A stretch of DNA of 64,000 nucleotides from Prolixibacter sp. NT017. Its GTDB lineage: Bacteria; Bacteroidota; Bacteroidia; Bacteroidales; Prolixibacteraceae. Location: the NCBI RefSeq assembly GCF_009617875.1, contig NZ_BLAV01000001.1, positions 1,116,001 to 1,180,000 on the forward strand. The letters run 5' to 3'. The notes beneath the pieces were generated by a model. It made no database searches and was not told where the DNA came from. It was given only the letters and a program-made list of their open reading frames with translations. The position numbers and the translations under genes were made by a program. Shown in pieces: positions 55,599-64,000 of this stretch (its first letter is position 1; the number at the start of each line of letters is the position of its first letter).

Positions 55599-56495
55599 AT
55601 GAAAAGCGAAACGCTGAGGAGCCATTTCAAGTTGCATTTTGTGGTCCTGATATACGGATTCACTGCGATTTTGGGGAAATTGATTACGTTGCCAGCCCCG
55701 CAATTGGTATGGTTCCGCATGCTCATTGCAGCTGTTTCGTTTTATCTCTATTTCCGTATCCGGAAGAAGAGTTTTCGCGTTTCCCGGAAGGATTTACTGC
55801 AGATTCTGGGCGTCGGGCTCATTGTTGGGGCGCATTGGATTACCTTCTTTGGGGCGATTAAAATCTCGAATGTTTCGGTAACATTAGGTTGTCTTGCCTC
55901 CACTACATTGTTTACCAGTTTCCTGGAGCCGTTGTTTTATCGCCGTCGGTTGAACCTGCTCGATATATTTATCGGGTTGATGATCATCGCGGGACTCTAC
56001 ATGGTGTTCCGTTTCGAGACACAGTATACGGCTGGAATCTTAGTCGCCCTGACTTCAGCATTCCTGGCCGGGCTTTTCACTGTGCTGAATAAAAAGCTGA
56101 TTGCCCATAACAGCGCGTCGGTCATTAGTTTTTACGAGATGCTGGGCGGATTTGCCGGTATCTCTGTGTTTCTGGCGGTGAGCGGACAACTAAACTTTTC
56201 CTCTCTGCAGATGACCGGCATGGACCTGTTTTATTTACTGTTGCTGGCTGTTGTTTGTACGGCTTTTGCGTTCGCGGTTCAGGTTGACGTGATGCGCGAG
56301 TTGTCCGCGTATATTGTTGCCCTGACCATTAACCTCGAACCGATTTACGGCATTCTCCTGGCCTTTTTTATCTTCGGCGAGTCGGAACAGATGACCGGCG
56401 GTTTTTATGCCGGTACAGCGGTTATCCTGCTGGCGGTGTTCGGCTATCCTGTCTACCATCATTATAAACGGAAAAGAGCGCTTCAAAAAGCCTGA
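55599..56495 (+). CDS. EamA/DMT superfamily transporter
   Basis: 298 residues from ATG 55599, ten predicted membrane helices. It starts with HFKLHFVVLIYGFTAILGKLI, a typical EamA first helix, and has the paired repeats ending FFGAIKISNVSVTLGCLASTTLFTSFLEPLF and ALTINLEPIYGILLAFFIFGESEQMT. The NLEPIYGILLAFFIFGE block is characteristic of the RhaT/EamA group. Export of amino acids or metabolites is possible; substrate unknown. An upstream TTG/GTG frame to 55557 overlaps the promoter and is rejected. Confidence 0.88.
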   Translation: MKSETLRSHFKLHFVVLIYGFTAILGKLITLPAPQLVWFRMLIAAVSFYLYFRIRKKSFRVSRKDLLQILGVGLIVGAHWITFFGAIKISNVSVTLGCLASTTLFTSFLEPLFYRRRLNLLDIFIGLMIIAGLYMVFRFETQYTAGILVALTSAFLAGLFTVLNKKLIAHNSASVISFYEMLGGFAGISVFLAVSGQLNFSSLQMTGMDLFYLLLLAVVCTAFAFAVQVDVMRELSAYIVALTINLEPIYGILLAFFIFGESEQMTGGFYAGTAVILLAVFGYPVYHHYKRKRALQKA

Positions 56496-56643
56496 TTCTT
56501 CTGTTCTGGTTTTTCCCGCGAAGCGCTGAAACGAATTATTTTAGGGGTACTCTTTCAATTGCTTTATCATCAGATTTATAGTAAATTGTATAAAGCAGTG
56601 TTTAGGTGGAAATTTCTTTTTGCTAACCTTTAAAGATTACGTC

Positions 56644-58596
56644 ATGGTGCATGCAGTGAATAAGAGGAAAAGTTCTGTCGGCAGGAGAGAGGAAAAACAG
56701 GTAGTACCGAAATTGAAATGGGCAGGAAGCAAGGTGCAGGATGATATCTTTTCGGATGATGTAAGCCTGTTTAAATCGCATTTCGATGTCGATTATGAGA
56801 GCTATTTGCAACGGTTGTGGGATGCCAATAACGATATTTACCGGATTTTAGCGGAAGCAGACGATTTGGAACAGGCCCGCGATAGCTTTTATGCCTATTT
56901 GGACCGGACCGAGCGGAAGGTTTTCGATTTGGACAATAAGCTGCATATTCTCGAAAAATCGACTGTGCGCGAGTGCATACGGGTATTGCGCAGTATCATT
57001 GGGCCAATCAACGAGTTTCGGACCGAGTTCTCGGCGCTGGATAGTTTGTGGAAATTAGCCCGGAATCAACGAACCGAGCTGAAAGAGAAGATATCGGTCG
57101 GGTTTATCCTGGAGTTTATCAACCTTTTTCGCGGCGTAACCGGCAAGTCACATATTTACCTGGAAGATAAAGAGGTGGAGAAAGGAATCCCCGACTTCCT
57201 CCGAATGGAAGGCCGGGAGGCGGCTCACTTGCGAACGGAGATCCTCGACGAAATGGGTTCCGGCATGCTGAAATATTTCAAGAAATATCCTTCCGGACTG
57301 GAAGAGGAAGTGATTGGCTGGCGAACCGAAAATCGCTCGCGCATCCTTCGGCACTTCAAGGGTACTGAAAAAGACTGGGGCAGTTACACATGGCAGATAC
57401 GAAACGTGATTCGATCATCGAAACCGCTGGCTGATTTGATTGAGCTCTCGGCCGAACAGCAGGAAACGATCGACCGTGCCGTGCAGAATCATATTGCTTT
57501 CGGAATCACGCCCTATTATCTTAGCCTGATGGATTCGCAAATCTCGGTTGGATACGATCATGCTATCCGGGCGCAGGTGATTCCGCCCAAAGAGTACGTG
57601 GATAAAATGAGCGAGCTCCGGCCGGGACGAAAATTGTCATTCGATTTTATGGGTGAGCACGATTGCTCTCCGGTCGACCTGGTGACCCGCCGTTATCCCA
57701 TGATTGCCATTATGAAACCGTACAACACCTGTGCGCAGATTTGTGTATACTGCCAGCGAAACTGGGAGATTGAACGGGTGCTCGAACCAAGGGCCATGGC
57801 ATCGAAAGAGAAGTTACAGAATGCCTTGTCGTGGTTCGACCGGCATAAGAGCATCGGTGATGTGCTGATTACCGGGGGCGACCCGCTCGTGATGCGCGAT
57901 GCGCAGCTTGAAAATATCCTGGCGACCCTTTCGGAGAAGAAGCATATCTACCGTATCCGGATTGGCTCGCGCACGCCGGTGGTTCTGCCCATGCGTTTTA
58001 CGGACGAGCTGGTGGCCATGCTGGCCAAATATCACCAGCCGCCCCGGTTGCACCTGTCCATCGTTACGCATTTCGAACATTCGTACGAAATTACGCCTGA
58101 ATCCATGCATGCTGTCCAGAAACTGCGGAAAGCGGGCATCAGTGTTTATAACCAACAGGTGTTTACGGTCGAGAATTCGCGACGGTTCGAAACTGCCAAA
58201 CTGCGCAAGGATTTGAAATCAATCGGTGTCGACCCGTATTACACCTTCAACATGAAAGGGAAGGAAGAGACGAAGCAATACATGGTGCCCATTGCCCGCA
58301 TTCTGCAGGAGCGAAAGGAAGAGGCTCGTCTGCTGCCCGGCCTCGACCGCACCGATGAGCCGGTGTTTAATGTTCCCCGTTTGGGAAAAAACCATCTGCG
58401 TGCCGGCCAGGACAGGCGCCTGGTGATGATTTTGCCGGACGGCTCCCGGGTGTATGAGTTCCATCCGTGGGAAAAGAATATCAAGCCCATTCCGCCCTAT
58501 AACTACGTGGATGTGCCCATTTACGACTACCTGGAAGAGCTGGCTTCGCGCGGCGAGAATATCCACGATTACCGGACGATCTGGTTTTATTATTAA
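56644..58596 (+). CDS. Lysine 2,3-aminomutase-like radical SAM protein (KamA family)
   Basis: 650 residues from ATG 56644. The radical SAM cysteines are C363, C367 and C370 in NTCAQICVYCQRNWEI. KamA-type blocks follow: GDVLITGGDPLVMRD, HLSIVTHFEHSYEITPE and a PRLGKNHL segment whose Lys matches the PLP-binding lysine position of aminomutases. Classical lysine 2,3-aminomutase is about 416 residues; the extra 300 N-terminal residues here are helical and match a longer Bacteroidota variety. Substrate is not certain: lysine, another amino acid or a translation-factor lysine. The stop codon directly touches a 42-bp repeat array. Confidence 0.85.
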   Translation: MVHAVNKRKSSVGRREEKQVVPKLKWAGSKVQDDIFSDDVSLFKSHFDVDYESYLQRLWDANNDIYRILAEADDLEQARDSFYAYLDRTERKVFDLDNKLHILEKSTVRECIRVLRSIIGPINEFRTEFSALDSLWKLARNQRTELKEKISVGFILEFINLFRGVTGKSHIYLEDKEVEKGIPDFLRMEGREAAHLRTEILDEMGSGMLKYFKKYPSGLEEEVIGWRTENRSRILRHFKGTEKDWGSYTWQIRNVIRSSKPLADLIELSAEQQETIDRAVQNHIAFGITPYYLSLMDSQISVGYDHAIRAQVIPPKEYVDKMSELRPGRKLSFDFMGEHDCSPVDLVTRRYPMIAIMKPYNTCAQICVYCQRNWEIERVLEPRAMASKEKLQNALSWFDRHKSIGDVLITGGDPLVMRDAQLENILATLSEKKHIYRIRIGSRTPVVLPMRFTDELVAMLAKYHQPPRLHLSIVTHFEHSYEITPESMHAVQKLRKAGISVYNQQVFTVENSRRFETAKLRKDLKSIGVDPYYTFNMKGKEETKQYMVPIARILQERKEEARLLPGLDRTDEPVFNVPRLGKNHLRAGQDRRLVMILPDGSRVYEFHPWEKNIKPIPPYNYVDVPIYDYLEELASRGENIHDYRTIWFYY

Positions 58597-59142
58597 GAAT
58601 CTCCTACAGGTTGTGTTCGCCTTCTTCAGCGTCCGGAGGAATCTCCTGCAGGGTGTGTTCGCCTTCTTCAGCGTCCGGAGGATTCTCTTGCAGGTTGTGT
58701 TCGCCCTCTTCAGTACCCAGAAGAATCTCCTGCAGGTTGTGTTCGCCTTCTTCAGTAACCGGAGGAATCTCCCACAGGTTGTGTTCGCCCTCTTCAGTAC
58801 CCGGAGGAATCTCCCGCAGGTTGTGTTCGCCTTCTTCAGCGTCCGGAGGAATCTCCTGCAGTTTGTGTTTGCCCTCTTCAGCGTCCGGAGGAATCTCCTG
58901 CAGTTTGTGTTTGCCCTCTTCAGCATCCGGAGGAATCTCCCGCAGGTTGTGTTCGCCTTCTTTAGCACCCGGAGGAATCTCCCGCAGGTTGTGTTCGCCT
59001 TCTTCAGTACCCGGAAGAATCTCCTGCAGGGTGTATTTGCTTTCTTCAGTAACCGGAGGAACCTCCCGCAGGTTGTGTTCGCATTCTTCAGCACCCGGAG
59101 GAATCTCCAACAGGGCGTATTCGCCTTCTTTTGTTGCCCCGG
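58597..59142. repeat. 42-bp tandem repeat array, thirteen units
   Basis: Thirteen exact 42-base units from 58597 on: GAATCTCCTGCAG, then GTTGTGTTCGCC, then TTCTTCAGCGTCCGGAG, with substitutions but no indels; the last unit (59101-59142) is degenerate. The first unit starts at the base right after the KamA stop codon. The array lies between convergent genes and leaves four frames open, including 14-residue repeats with PDAEEGEHNLQE; these are treated as spurious. Confidence 0.93.
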
Positions 59143-59226
59143 TGGTCGTCACTGTTTGGCAGGAACCATTCCGGGTTACCCGGGAAGTCGCTGCAGTGCA
59201 GTTTTGTTGGCGCTCACCGGCCTTGC
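59143..59226. other. Spacer between repeat array and hexosaminidase gene
   Basis: Carries short inverted sequences such as CCGGGTTACCCGG (59178-59190 region), a candidate terminator-like palindrome without a T-run. With the array, the gene-free interval is 630 bases. Confidence 0.35.
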
Positions 59227-61539
59227 CTAGTACACCTCAATCTCATCGGTGAAAATAAATACGCCCTGGTGCGGAACATGCGCATATTTTGCTTTTACCC
59301 GGATGTAGCGGCACGCCTGTTCGGGGAAATCAACCCTGATGGTTTTTACCTTTATTTCCGGCGATGTTTTCGGGTTCGCCGGTTCGGCTTGTTTCCAACT
59401 TTTCACATGCCGGTAGTTTCGCCCGTCTTCCGATAACCATACATCCATGCCTACCGGGAAGCGGATGCCGGCGCCCGAATCTTCCAGGCAATTCAGGCCC
59501 ACCTCGTGAACGTTCATCACCGAGTCGAGCTGAACAATGGCGTCGAAATCTTTCCCAATGACGCCAATCCATTTGCCGTTGCCCCATTTGTCGCCGCCAA
59601 AATCCAGGTCGGTCAGTGTTTGTCCGCCGTGTGCGCTGTATTGGGCCGTTGGCTTGCTTTTCAATATCACTTTCGCTCCCCGTGCTTTGTGAACAATGGC
59701 CTTTTTGATTTCCGGCTTCACCAAAGCAACACTGTCTTTTACCGAAATCGCCTTCACGGTAGTGGAGTGGTCGAGCAAAAACGGTTGGGTATAATGTATG
59801 CCGTTGTTGAGCGTTGGCACTGAGCCATCGGTTGTATAAATAATGCCGGCCGGAAGTTCGGTGGTGATGTCCACTTTCAGTTTCTTATTTTCCGGGCTAA
59901 CCGAGAAGTTAATGGTTGGCCGGTAGGCGCTCGGTGCATAGTTGATGTTGAGTTCCCTGTAGCGGCTCAGCATTCGTTCCATTTTGGACTGGAAACGGTG
60001 CCAGTTTTTGGTTCCTTTTTGTTGCCACGCAATTTCCGACAGCGCGGCCATGCGCGGAAACACCATATATTCCACATGTTTGGCATTGGGCATGTACTCG
60101 GTCCACACATTGGCCTGCACGCCCAATAAGCGCGAAGCATCAGCCGGTGTGGCATTTTTTGGCAGCGGCTCATAATCGTATACCTTCTTTAGCGGAGAAT
60201 AACCGCCAAATGCCCTGGGCTCGTTATCGCTGAGGCTTTGGTAATGGTCGAAGTAGAGCACCGAACCGGTTGTCAGCACCGTGGGGTGGCCTTTGTCGAG
60301 TACCCGTTTCACGCCGTCTTCGCCGCCCCAATACATAATGCTGGCCGTGGGAGAGAGCTTGCCTTGCAGGATTTCGTGCCACCCGATGAGCTTCCGTCCC
60401 TTCGATTTCAGGTATTTGTCGAAGTGGTTGATGAAGTAACTCTGAAGACCGTTGGGCGTCAGATGCTTTTCGCGCATCAGCTTCTGGCAGGAAACACATT
60501 TCTTCCAGTTACTCTTATTCACCTCGTCGCCGCCAATGTGGATGTATTTCGACGGAAAGAGCTGAACCACTTCGTCGATGACATCTTCCAGCAGCTGATA
60601 ACTCGCCGGGTTGCTGGCGCAGTAAACACCGGTGTTCGGCAGTCGTTTCCCGTTTTTATCCTTGCCGAGCAGTTGCGGATAACACTGAAAAACTACCTCG
60701 GAATGGCCGGGTAACTCAATTTCAGGTACCACGGTAACAAAGCGCTTTTTCGCGTAAGCAACAATCTCTTTGATCTGTTTCTGGGTATAAAAGCCGCCGT
60801 ATTTCGGACGGTTATCGCCCGGTTTCCATACCTCGAAATCCTGCCAGGGCATTTTCCCCGGTTTAACCACCCGCCAGGCGCCCCATTCGGTCAGCCTGGG
60901 ATGTGATTTGATTTCGATTCGCCAGCCAATGCCATCGACCAGGTGCCAGTGAAAAACGTTGAGTTTGTGCATGGCCAGGTAGTCGATGTACTTTTTAATG
61001 AAATCGACGGGCATAAAGTGGCGCGACACATCGAGGTGCATGCCCCGCCACCGGAAGCGGGGTTTGTCGGTGATTTCGACAGCCGGAAGCGCCAGTGCCG
61101 GAAGCGTATCTTTTTCCACCGTTGCCGGAAGAAGCTGCCGGATGGTTTCGACCGCATAGAAAAGCCCGGCTGCCCCGGACGATTGTATTAATACCTGTTT
61201 TTGATCTATCGAAAGGGTGTAACCCTCGTTGGTGAGTGAGTCGAGCGCCGGATTGTATTGAAAACGGATGACTTTCTTCCCGGTAGGTGAACTGCTGGCA
61301 AAGCTGGCAGGAAGATTCATTTTGGTTGTACGCCGCAACTGTTCCACTGCCGGAAGCATGGTGGAATCGGAAATAATAACCGGTGTTGAGGTCTTTAGAA
61401 TGAAGTCGGGCGTTTCTTTGGTGGTCAGCTGCCAGGGCTGAGGAATCACTTCGACGGGTCGGACGGCTTTTGGAACGGGCTGACAGGCCATACACAGAAG
61501 CGCGATAGAAAGGGTGAGCAAGGTGGCGAAAGACTTCAT
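59227..61539 (-). CDS. Beta-N-acetylhexosaminidase (GH20), lipoprotein
   Basis: 770 residues. Leader TLSIALLCMACQPV with lipobox (MAC), so probably outer-membrane anchored. GH20b domain (residues about 30-150), catalytic TIM barrel (about 155-500) with RWRGMHLDVSRHFMP, and the catalytic pair D338-E339 in IHIGGDEVNKSNW; substrate-assisted hydrolysis is expected because both are present. A C-terminal chitobiase-like segment (GIIYTTDGSVPTLNNGIHYTQP) and an F5/8-type beta domain (DSVMNVHEVGLNCLEDSGAGIRFPVG) follow. It removes terminal GlcNAc or GalNAc from glycans or chitin fragments. Length agrees with multi-domain GH20 proteins. Confidence 0.94.
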   Translation of the reverse strand: MKSFATLLTLSIALLCMACQPVPKAVRPVEVIPQPWQLTTKETPDFILKTSTPVIISDSTMLPAVEQLRRTTKMNLPASFASSSPTGKKVIRFQYNPALDSLTNEGYTLSIDQKQVLIQSSGAAGLFYAVETIRQLLPATVEKDTLPALALPAVEITDKPRFRWRGMHLDVSRHFMPVDFIKKYIDYLAMHKLNVFHWHLVDGIGWRIEIKSHPRLTEWGAWRVVKPGKMPWQDFEVWKPGDNRPKYGGFYTQKQIKEIVAYAKKRFVTVVPEIELPGHSEVVFQCYPQLLGKDKNGKRLPNTGVYCASNPASYQLLEDVIDEVVQLFPSKYIHIGGDEVNKSNWKKCVSCQKLMREKHLTPNGLQSYFINHFDKYLKSKGRKLIGWHEILQGKLSPTASIMYWGGEDGVKRVLDKGHPTVLTTGSVLYFDHYQSLSDNEPRAFGGYSPLKKVYDYEPLPKNATPADASRLLGVQANVWTEYMPNAKHVEYMVFPRMAALSEIAWQQKGTKNWHRFQSKMERMLSRYRELNINYAPSAYRPTINFSVSPENKKLKVDITTELPAGIIYTTDGSVPTLNNGIHYTQPFLLDHSTTVKAISVKDSVALVKPEIKKAIVHKARGAKVILKSKPTAQYSAHGGQTLTDLDFGGDKWGNGKWIGVIGKDFDAIVQLDSVMNVHEVGLNCLEDSGAGIRFPVGMDVWLSEDGRNYRHVKSWKQAEPANPKTSPEIKVKTIRVDFPEQACRYIRVKAKYAHVPHQGVFIFTDEIEVY

Positions 61540-61871
61540 ACTACAGTTGGTTTGTTGTTATTGGCGGCTAAAATAACCATTCGGAGGAAAGCCGGGTAAA
61601 GTTTTAATAAGATTGGCGCAAATGAGAAAATTACTTCGGGAGTATTTCAACCTGTTTTGGATGGAGACTATCGATTGTTAACAGTTTTGACTTAATTCTG
61701 AAATAGATTCTTCATAACCTTTCAATGCTTTCGTCATAACTAAATAAGGTGCAATTAATACGTTCCAGTTTTTCCCGCCGTAATTTTGAACCGGTAAAAA
61801 TAATGCTGGCTGATGTATATGATGCTGTTTTTACCGCCTGATTTAAAGATTTTTGACTAAAACTGATCGAA
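61540..61871. promoter_or_regulatory. Divergent intergenic region between hexosaminidase and small exported protein
   Basis: 332 bases without a gene. TAATTTTG at 61781-61788 fits the -7 consensus in plus direction, 83 bases before the small gene. No clear -33 element, repeat or structured RNA was seen. Confidence 0.35.
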
Positions 61872-62417
61872 ATGAAAGGGGTATTGTTGATTTTACTGTT
61901 CGTCTTGCCGTTGCATATGCTGTTAGGACAGGATTTTGCAGCAAATGCGAACGGAACGAAATTCAAAACCAAACATCCGGCAGAAAAGGAAGCGGTTGCG
62001 AGAGCTTATAAGTGGGAGTTTTATTCTCCGGATCTGAATAGTTATCAAAAGAGAAAGTCTCCGGTTGAAAATGGAGAGCGTTTCGACGCACCACTCGAGC
62101 CGTTGAAGGATATGTTCAACGAAAGTTATACCGATAAGGAACCGATTGCTCCGGGAAATCCGGCAACGCGCATTGTGATTCGCAAACCATCGATATACAA
62201 CGCCGTCCGGAAGATTGACAAATACTATTCAAAACAGGTAGCGCGTGGTGAAATGAATTCGGCGAATGCCCGCAAAAGTCTCGAAAGAGTCCTGACCATT
62301 GCCATTGCGGCCCTCAGCGAGAGAAGCCAAAGTTTCGAGGATGCTCTTCAGCAAAACAGGAGAAATCCGGAGGCGCTGCTAGCTCAATTTAACCAGGTAA
62401 AACTGAAGGATATGTAA
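61872..62417 (+). CDS. Small exported protein of unknown function
   Basis: 181 residues. Signal peptide MKGVLLILLFVLPLHMLLGQ, mature protein hydrophilic and mostly helical, for example the C-terminal part SANARKSLERVLTIAIAALSERSQSFEDALQQ. The N-terminal mature segment contains FKTKHPAEKEAVARAYKWEFYSPD. I do not recognise a family. It has its own terminator, so it is probably not co-transcribed with the SusC gene behind it. Confidence 0.75.
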   Translation: MKGVLLILLFVLPLHMLLGQDFAANANGTKFKTKHPAEKEAVARAYKWEFYSPDLNSYQKRKSPVENGERFDAPLEPLKDMFNESYTDKEPIAPGNPATRIVIRKPSIYNAVRKIDKYYSKQVARGEMNSANARKSLERVLTIAIAALSERSQSFEDALQQNRRNPEALLAQFNQVKLKDM

Positions 62418-62430
62418 TATGAAATAAACA

Positions 62431-62460
62431 AAAGGGGTTGCTGCAACAACCCCTTTTTTA
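62431..62460 (+). terminator. Terminator of the small exported protein gene
   Basis: GGGGTTG (62434-62440), loop CTGCAA, CAACCCC (62447-62453), followed by seven T. Confidence 0.9.
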
Positions 62461-62508
62461 TGCAAATAAGCTATTTCAAATAACCTATTTATTAACTGTT
62501 TTAAAGAT

Positions 62509-64000
62509 ATGAAAAAAAAGCTTTTTCTGTTTCTGGCCTTTCTGGGATTCCTTACGGGACAACAGGCCTTTGCGCAAACAGAAATAAAAGGGTCTGTTAA
62601 AAGTCCGGAAGGAGAATCGATTCCGGGCGTGAATGTGGTGATAAAAGGCACCACCAACGGAACAATAACCGATATCGACGGAAACTATACCATTCAGGCG
62701 CCGGGTGGAGGCGTGCTGGTATTTTCCTTTATCGGATACAAGCCTCAGGAAATTCCCATCGATGGACAGAAAACCATTAATGTTGTCCTGAAGAAAAATA
62801 CTGAAGCAATTGACGAAGTAGTTGTCACCGCATTGGGGATTAAAACCGAGAAGAAGCGCCTTGGGTATGCTACGCAGGAGATAACCGGTAAACAACTTAC
62901 CCAGGTGGAAGATGTGAACGTGATGAATACCCTCGCGGGAAAAGTTTCCGGGTTGACTGTTCACACCAAAACTGGTTTATTTCAGGCACCTGATTTTCTC
63001 CTTCGCGGGAAAAAGCCATTGATAGTACTGGACGGTATTCCTATCTCGACTGACTTTTATGACATTTCGAGTGATGATATTGCCAGCATTAACGTGCTGA
63101 AAGGCACAGCAGCTTCGGCCTTATACGGCTCACGGGGTAAAGATGGCGCTATCATGATTACCACAAAAACAGCGGCTAAAGGGAAACTGAATATTTCCGT
63201 CAGCAACAGCGAAATGTTCTCCGCCGGATTTGTCGCTTTTCCGAAAGTGCAAAGCGAATATGGTAACGGTTCCAACGGACAGTACAAATTTGTCGATGGA
63301 GCCGGCGGCGGTATTCACGATGACGACTTGATTTGGGGACCGAAGCTGGATCAGGGCACCAAAATCGTTCAGTGGAACAGCCCGATTAAAGATTTGCAAA
63401 CGGGCGAGCTGATTCAATGGAAAGGGCCGGTGAAAGGAACAAAATACGATGACTCGAACCGGTACGAACGTGTCGCAACGCCCTGGGTTTCGCATCCCGA
63501 TAACCTGAAGAATTTCCTGGAAACAGGAATCGTATCCAATTCCAATTTCAGCATCAGCTCTTCTAACGACAAAGGTTCTGTCCGCCTGTCGGGAAGCCAT
63601 ATGTATCAAAAAGGTATGGTGCCGAACTCTTCGTTGAAAAGCACCGGCATCAACATGAGCTCGCACTATAAGATTTCGAATAACCTGACGTTGGATGCCA
63701 AGCTTTCGTATAACAAAGTGTACACCGATAATTATCCTCGCCACGGCTATGGCCCGCTGAACCACATGTACACGATTGTGGTGTGGATGGGTTACGATGT
63801 TGACGTTCGTGATATGCGTGATTACTGGATGAAAGGTCGCGAAAACTACAAGCAGGCCAACTGGAATTATCTGTGGTACAATAACCCGTATTTCATGGCT
63901 TATGAATGTACGCAAGGTTATGACAGGAACGTTATCAACAGTAATGTGTCGCTAAATTACCAGCTTCTGCCTAATTTATCTATACAGGCGCGTGGTGCGG
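62509..64000 (+). CDS. SusC/RagA-type TonB-linked outer-membrane receptor, partial
   Basis: 497 codons are visible before the right edge; full-length members have about 1000. Signal peptide LFLFLAFLGFLTGQQAFAQ. A carboxypeptidase-regulatory-like domain follows (residues about 22-100: IKGSVKSPEGESIPGVNVVIKGTTNGTITDIDGNYTI), then the short linker EVVVTALGIKTEKKRLGYA, and the plug domain with VLKGTAASALYGSRGKDGAIMITTK, the SusC signature. The start of the beta barrel follows. It imports a glycan or peptide fragment with a SusD partner, which should lie just beyond this window. The hexosaminidase upstream is a possible functional associate. Confidence 0.92.
   Translation, partial: MKKKLFLFLAFLGFLTGQQAFAQTEIKGSVKSPEGESIPGVNVVIKGTTNGTITDIDGNYTIQAPGGGVLVFSFIGYKPQEIPIDGQKTINVVLKKNTEAIDEVVVTALGIKTEKKRLGYATQEITGKQLTQVEDVNVMNTLAGKVSGLTVHTKTGLFQAPDFLLRGKKPLIVLDGIPISTDFYDISSDDIASINVLKGTAASALYGSRGKDGAIMITTKTAAKGKLNISVSNSEMFSAGFVAFPKVQSEYGNGSNGQYKFVDGAGGGIHDDDLIWGPKLDQGTKIVQWNSPIKDLQTGELIQWKGPVKGTKYDDSNRYERVATPWVSHPDNLKNFLETGIVSNSNFSISSSNDKGSVRLSGSHMYQKGMVPNSSLKSTGINMSSHYKISNNLTLDAKLSYNKVYTDNYPRHGYGPLNHMYTIVVWMGYDVDVRDMRDYWMKGRENYKQANWNYLWYNNPYFMAYECTQGYDRNVINSNVSLNYQLLPNLSIQARGA

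Noticed and set aside
58219..59252. Four overlapping long ORFs (182-291 residues, both strands) across the 42-bp array, with 14-residue repeats
   Set aside because: The unit is a multiple of 3, so any frame without a stop in one unit stays open. No start region, signal or domain distinguishes one frame, two of them overlap real coding sequence, and one stops exactly where the array ends.

Overview
The window looks like chromosomal DNA of a Bacteroidota member, most likely a free-living, marine-type Bacteroidales/Marinilabiliales relative (Prolixibacteraceae-like; this is inference from gene content, not a database match). Reasons: a SusC/RagA TonB-linked receptor at the right edge, promoters of the Bacteroidota type (TTG or TTTG, about 18-20 bases, then TAnnTTTG), weak Shine-Dalgarno sites, the zapA-rny and LptD/amidase/MCE neighbourhoods, a two-subunit aspartate carbamoyltransferase, DUF4293 and YitT proteins, and several glycan-active enzymes. 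About fifty protein genes are present. I saw no rRNA, tRNA, insertion sequence, phage or CRISPR.

Layout. 1-2.0 kb: left-edge molybdenum hydroxylase subunits (FAD subunit partial, 2Fe-2S subunit with a Tat-like leader) and a PepSY membrane protein. 2.2-11.9 kb: an rRNA methyltransferase, a helical-repeat protein with an apparently dead GH16-like domain, a YitT protein, rplS, a C69 dipeptidase, and a coupled M23 peptidase/anmK pair for peptidoglycan. 12-17.6 kb: coiled-coil protein, zapA, a 6S-like RNA hairpin, rny, then nucleoside phosphorylase, SirB1-like protein, prohibitin and DUF4293 protein. 18-20.2 kb: pyrB-pyrI-GAF operon with a leader ORF and terminator resembling the enterobacterial pyrBI attenuator. 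20.3-30.2 kb: IMPACT/YigZ, EamA transporter, dnaA, an MCE protein and an amidase that share a SPOR-like tail, LptD, and a serine-hydrolase pseudoenzyme. 30.2-39.5 kb: an exported nickel superoxide dismutase, an HD hydrolase, a very long Sel1-repeat protein, a GH5 hydrolase, glycerate kinase, DUF72, a small protein and a GT39-like membrane glycosyltransferase.

39.9-55.5 kb is the most remarkable part. It is one apparent operon of seven genes: ABC ATPase; ABC permease fused to a degenerate M1 peptidase-like domain and a golvesin-like C-terminal domain; TolC-like outer-membrane protein; lipoprotein adaptor; RND permease; a 1575-residue protein joining an RND permease to an ABC ATPase; and a second ABC permease. 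In the fusion the ATPase domain itself appears to be split by a four-helix membrane insertion. This suggests an envelope-spanning exporter that couples proton-driven RND and ATP-driven ABC modules.

55.6-64 kb: EamA transporter, lysine-2,3-aminomutase-like radical SAM enzyme, GH20 hexosaminidase, a small exported protein and the start of a SusC receptor. Three intergenic tandem-repeat arrays (17.7, 31.4 and 58.6 kb) have unrelated sequences but nearly the same period (41, 2x21 and 42 bp).
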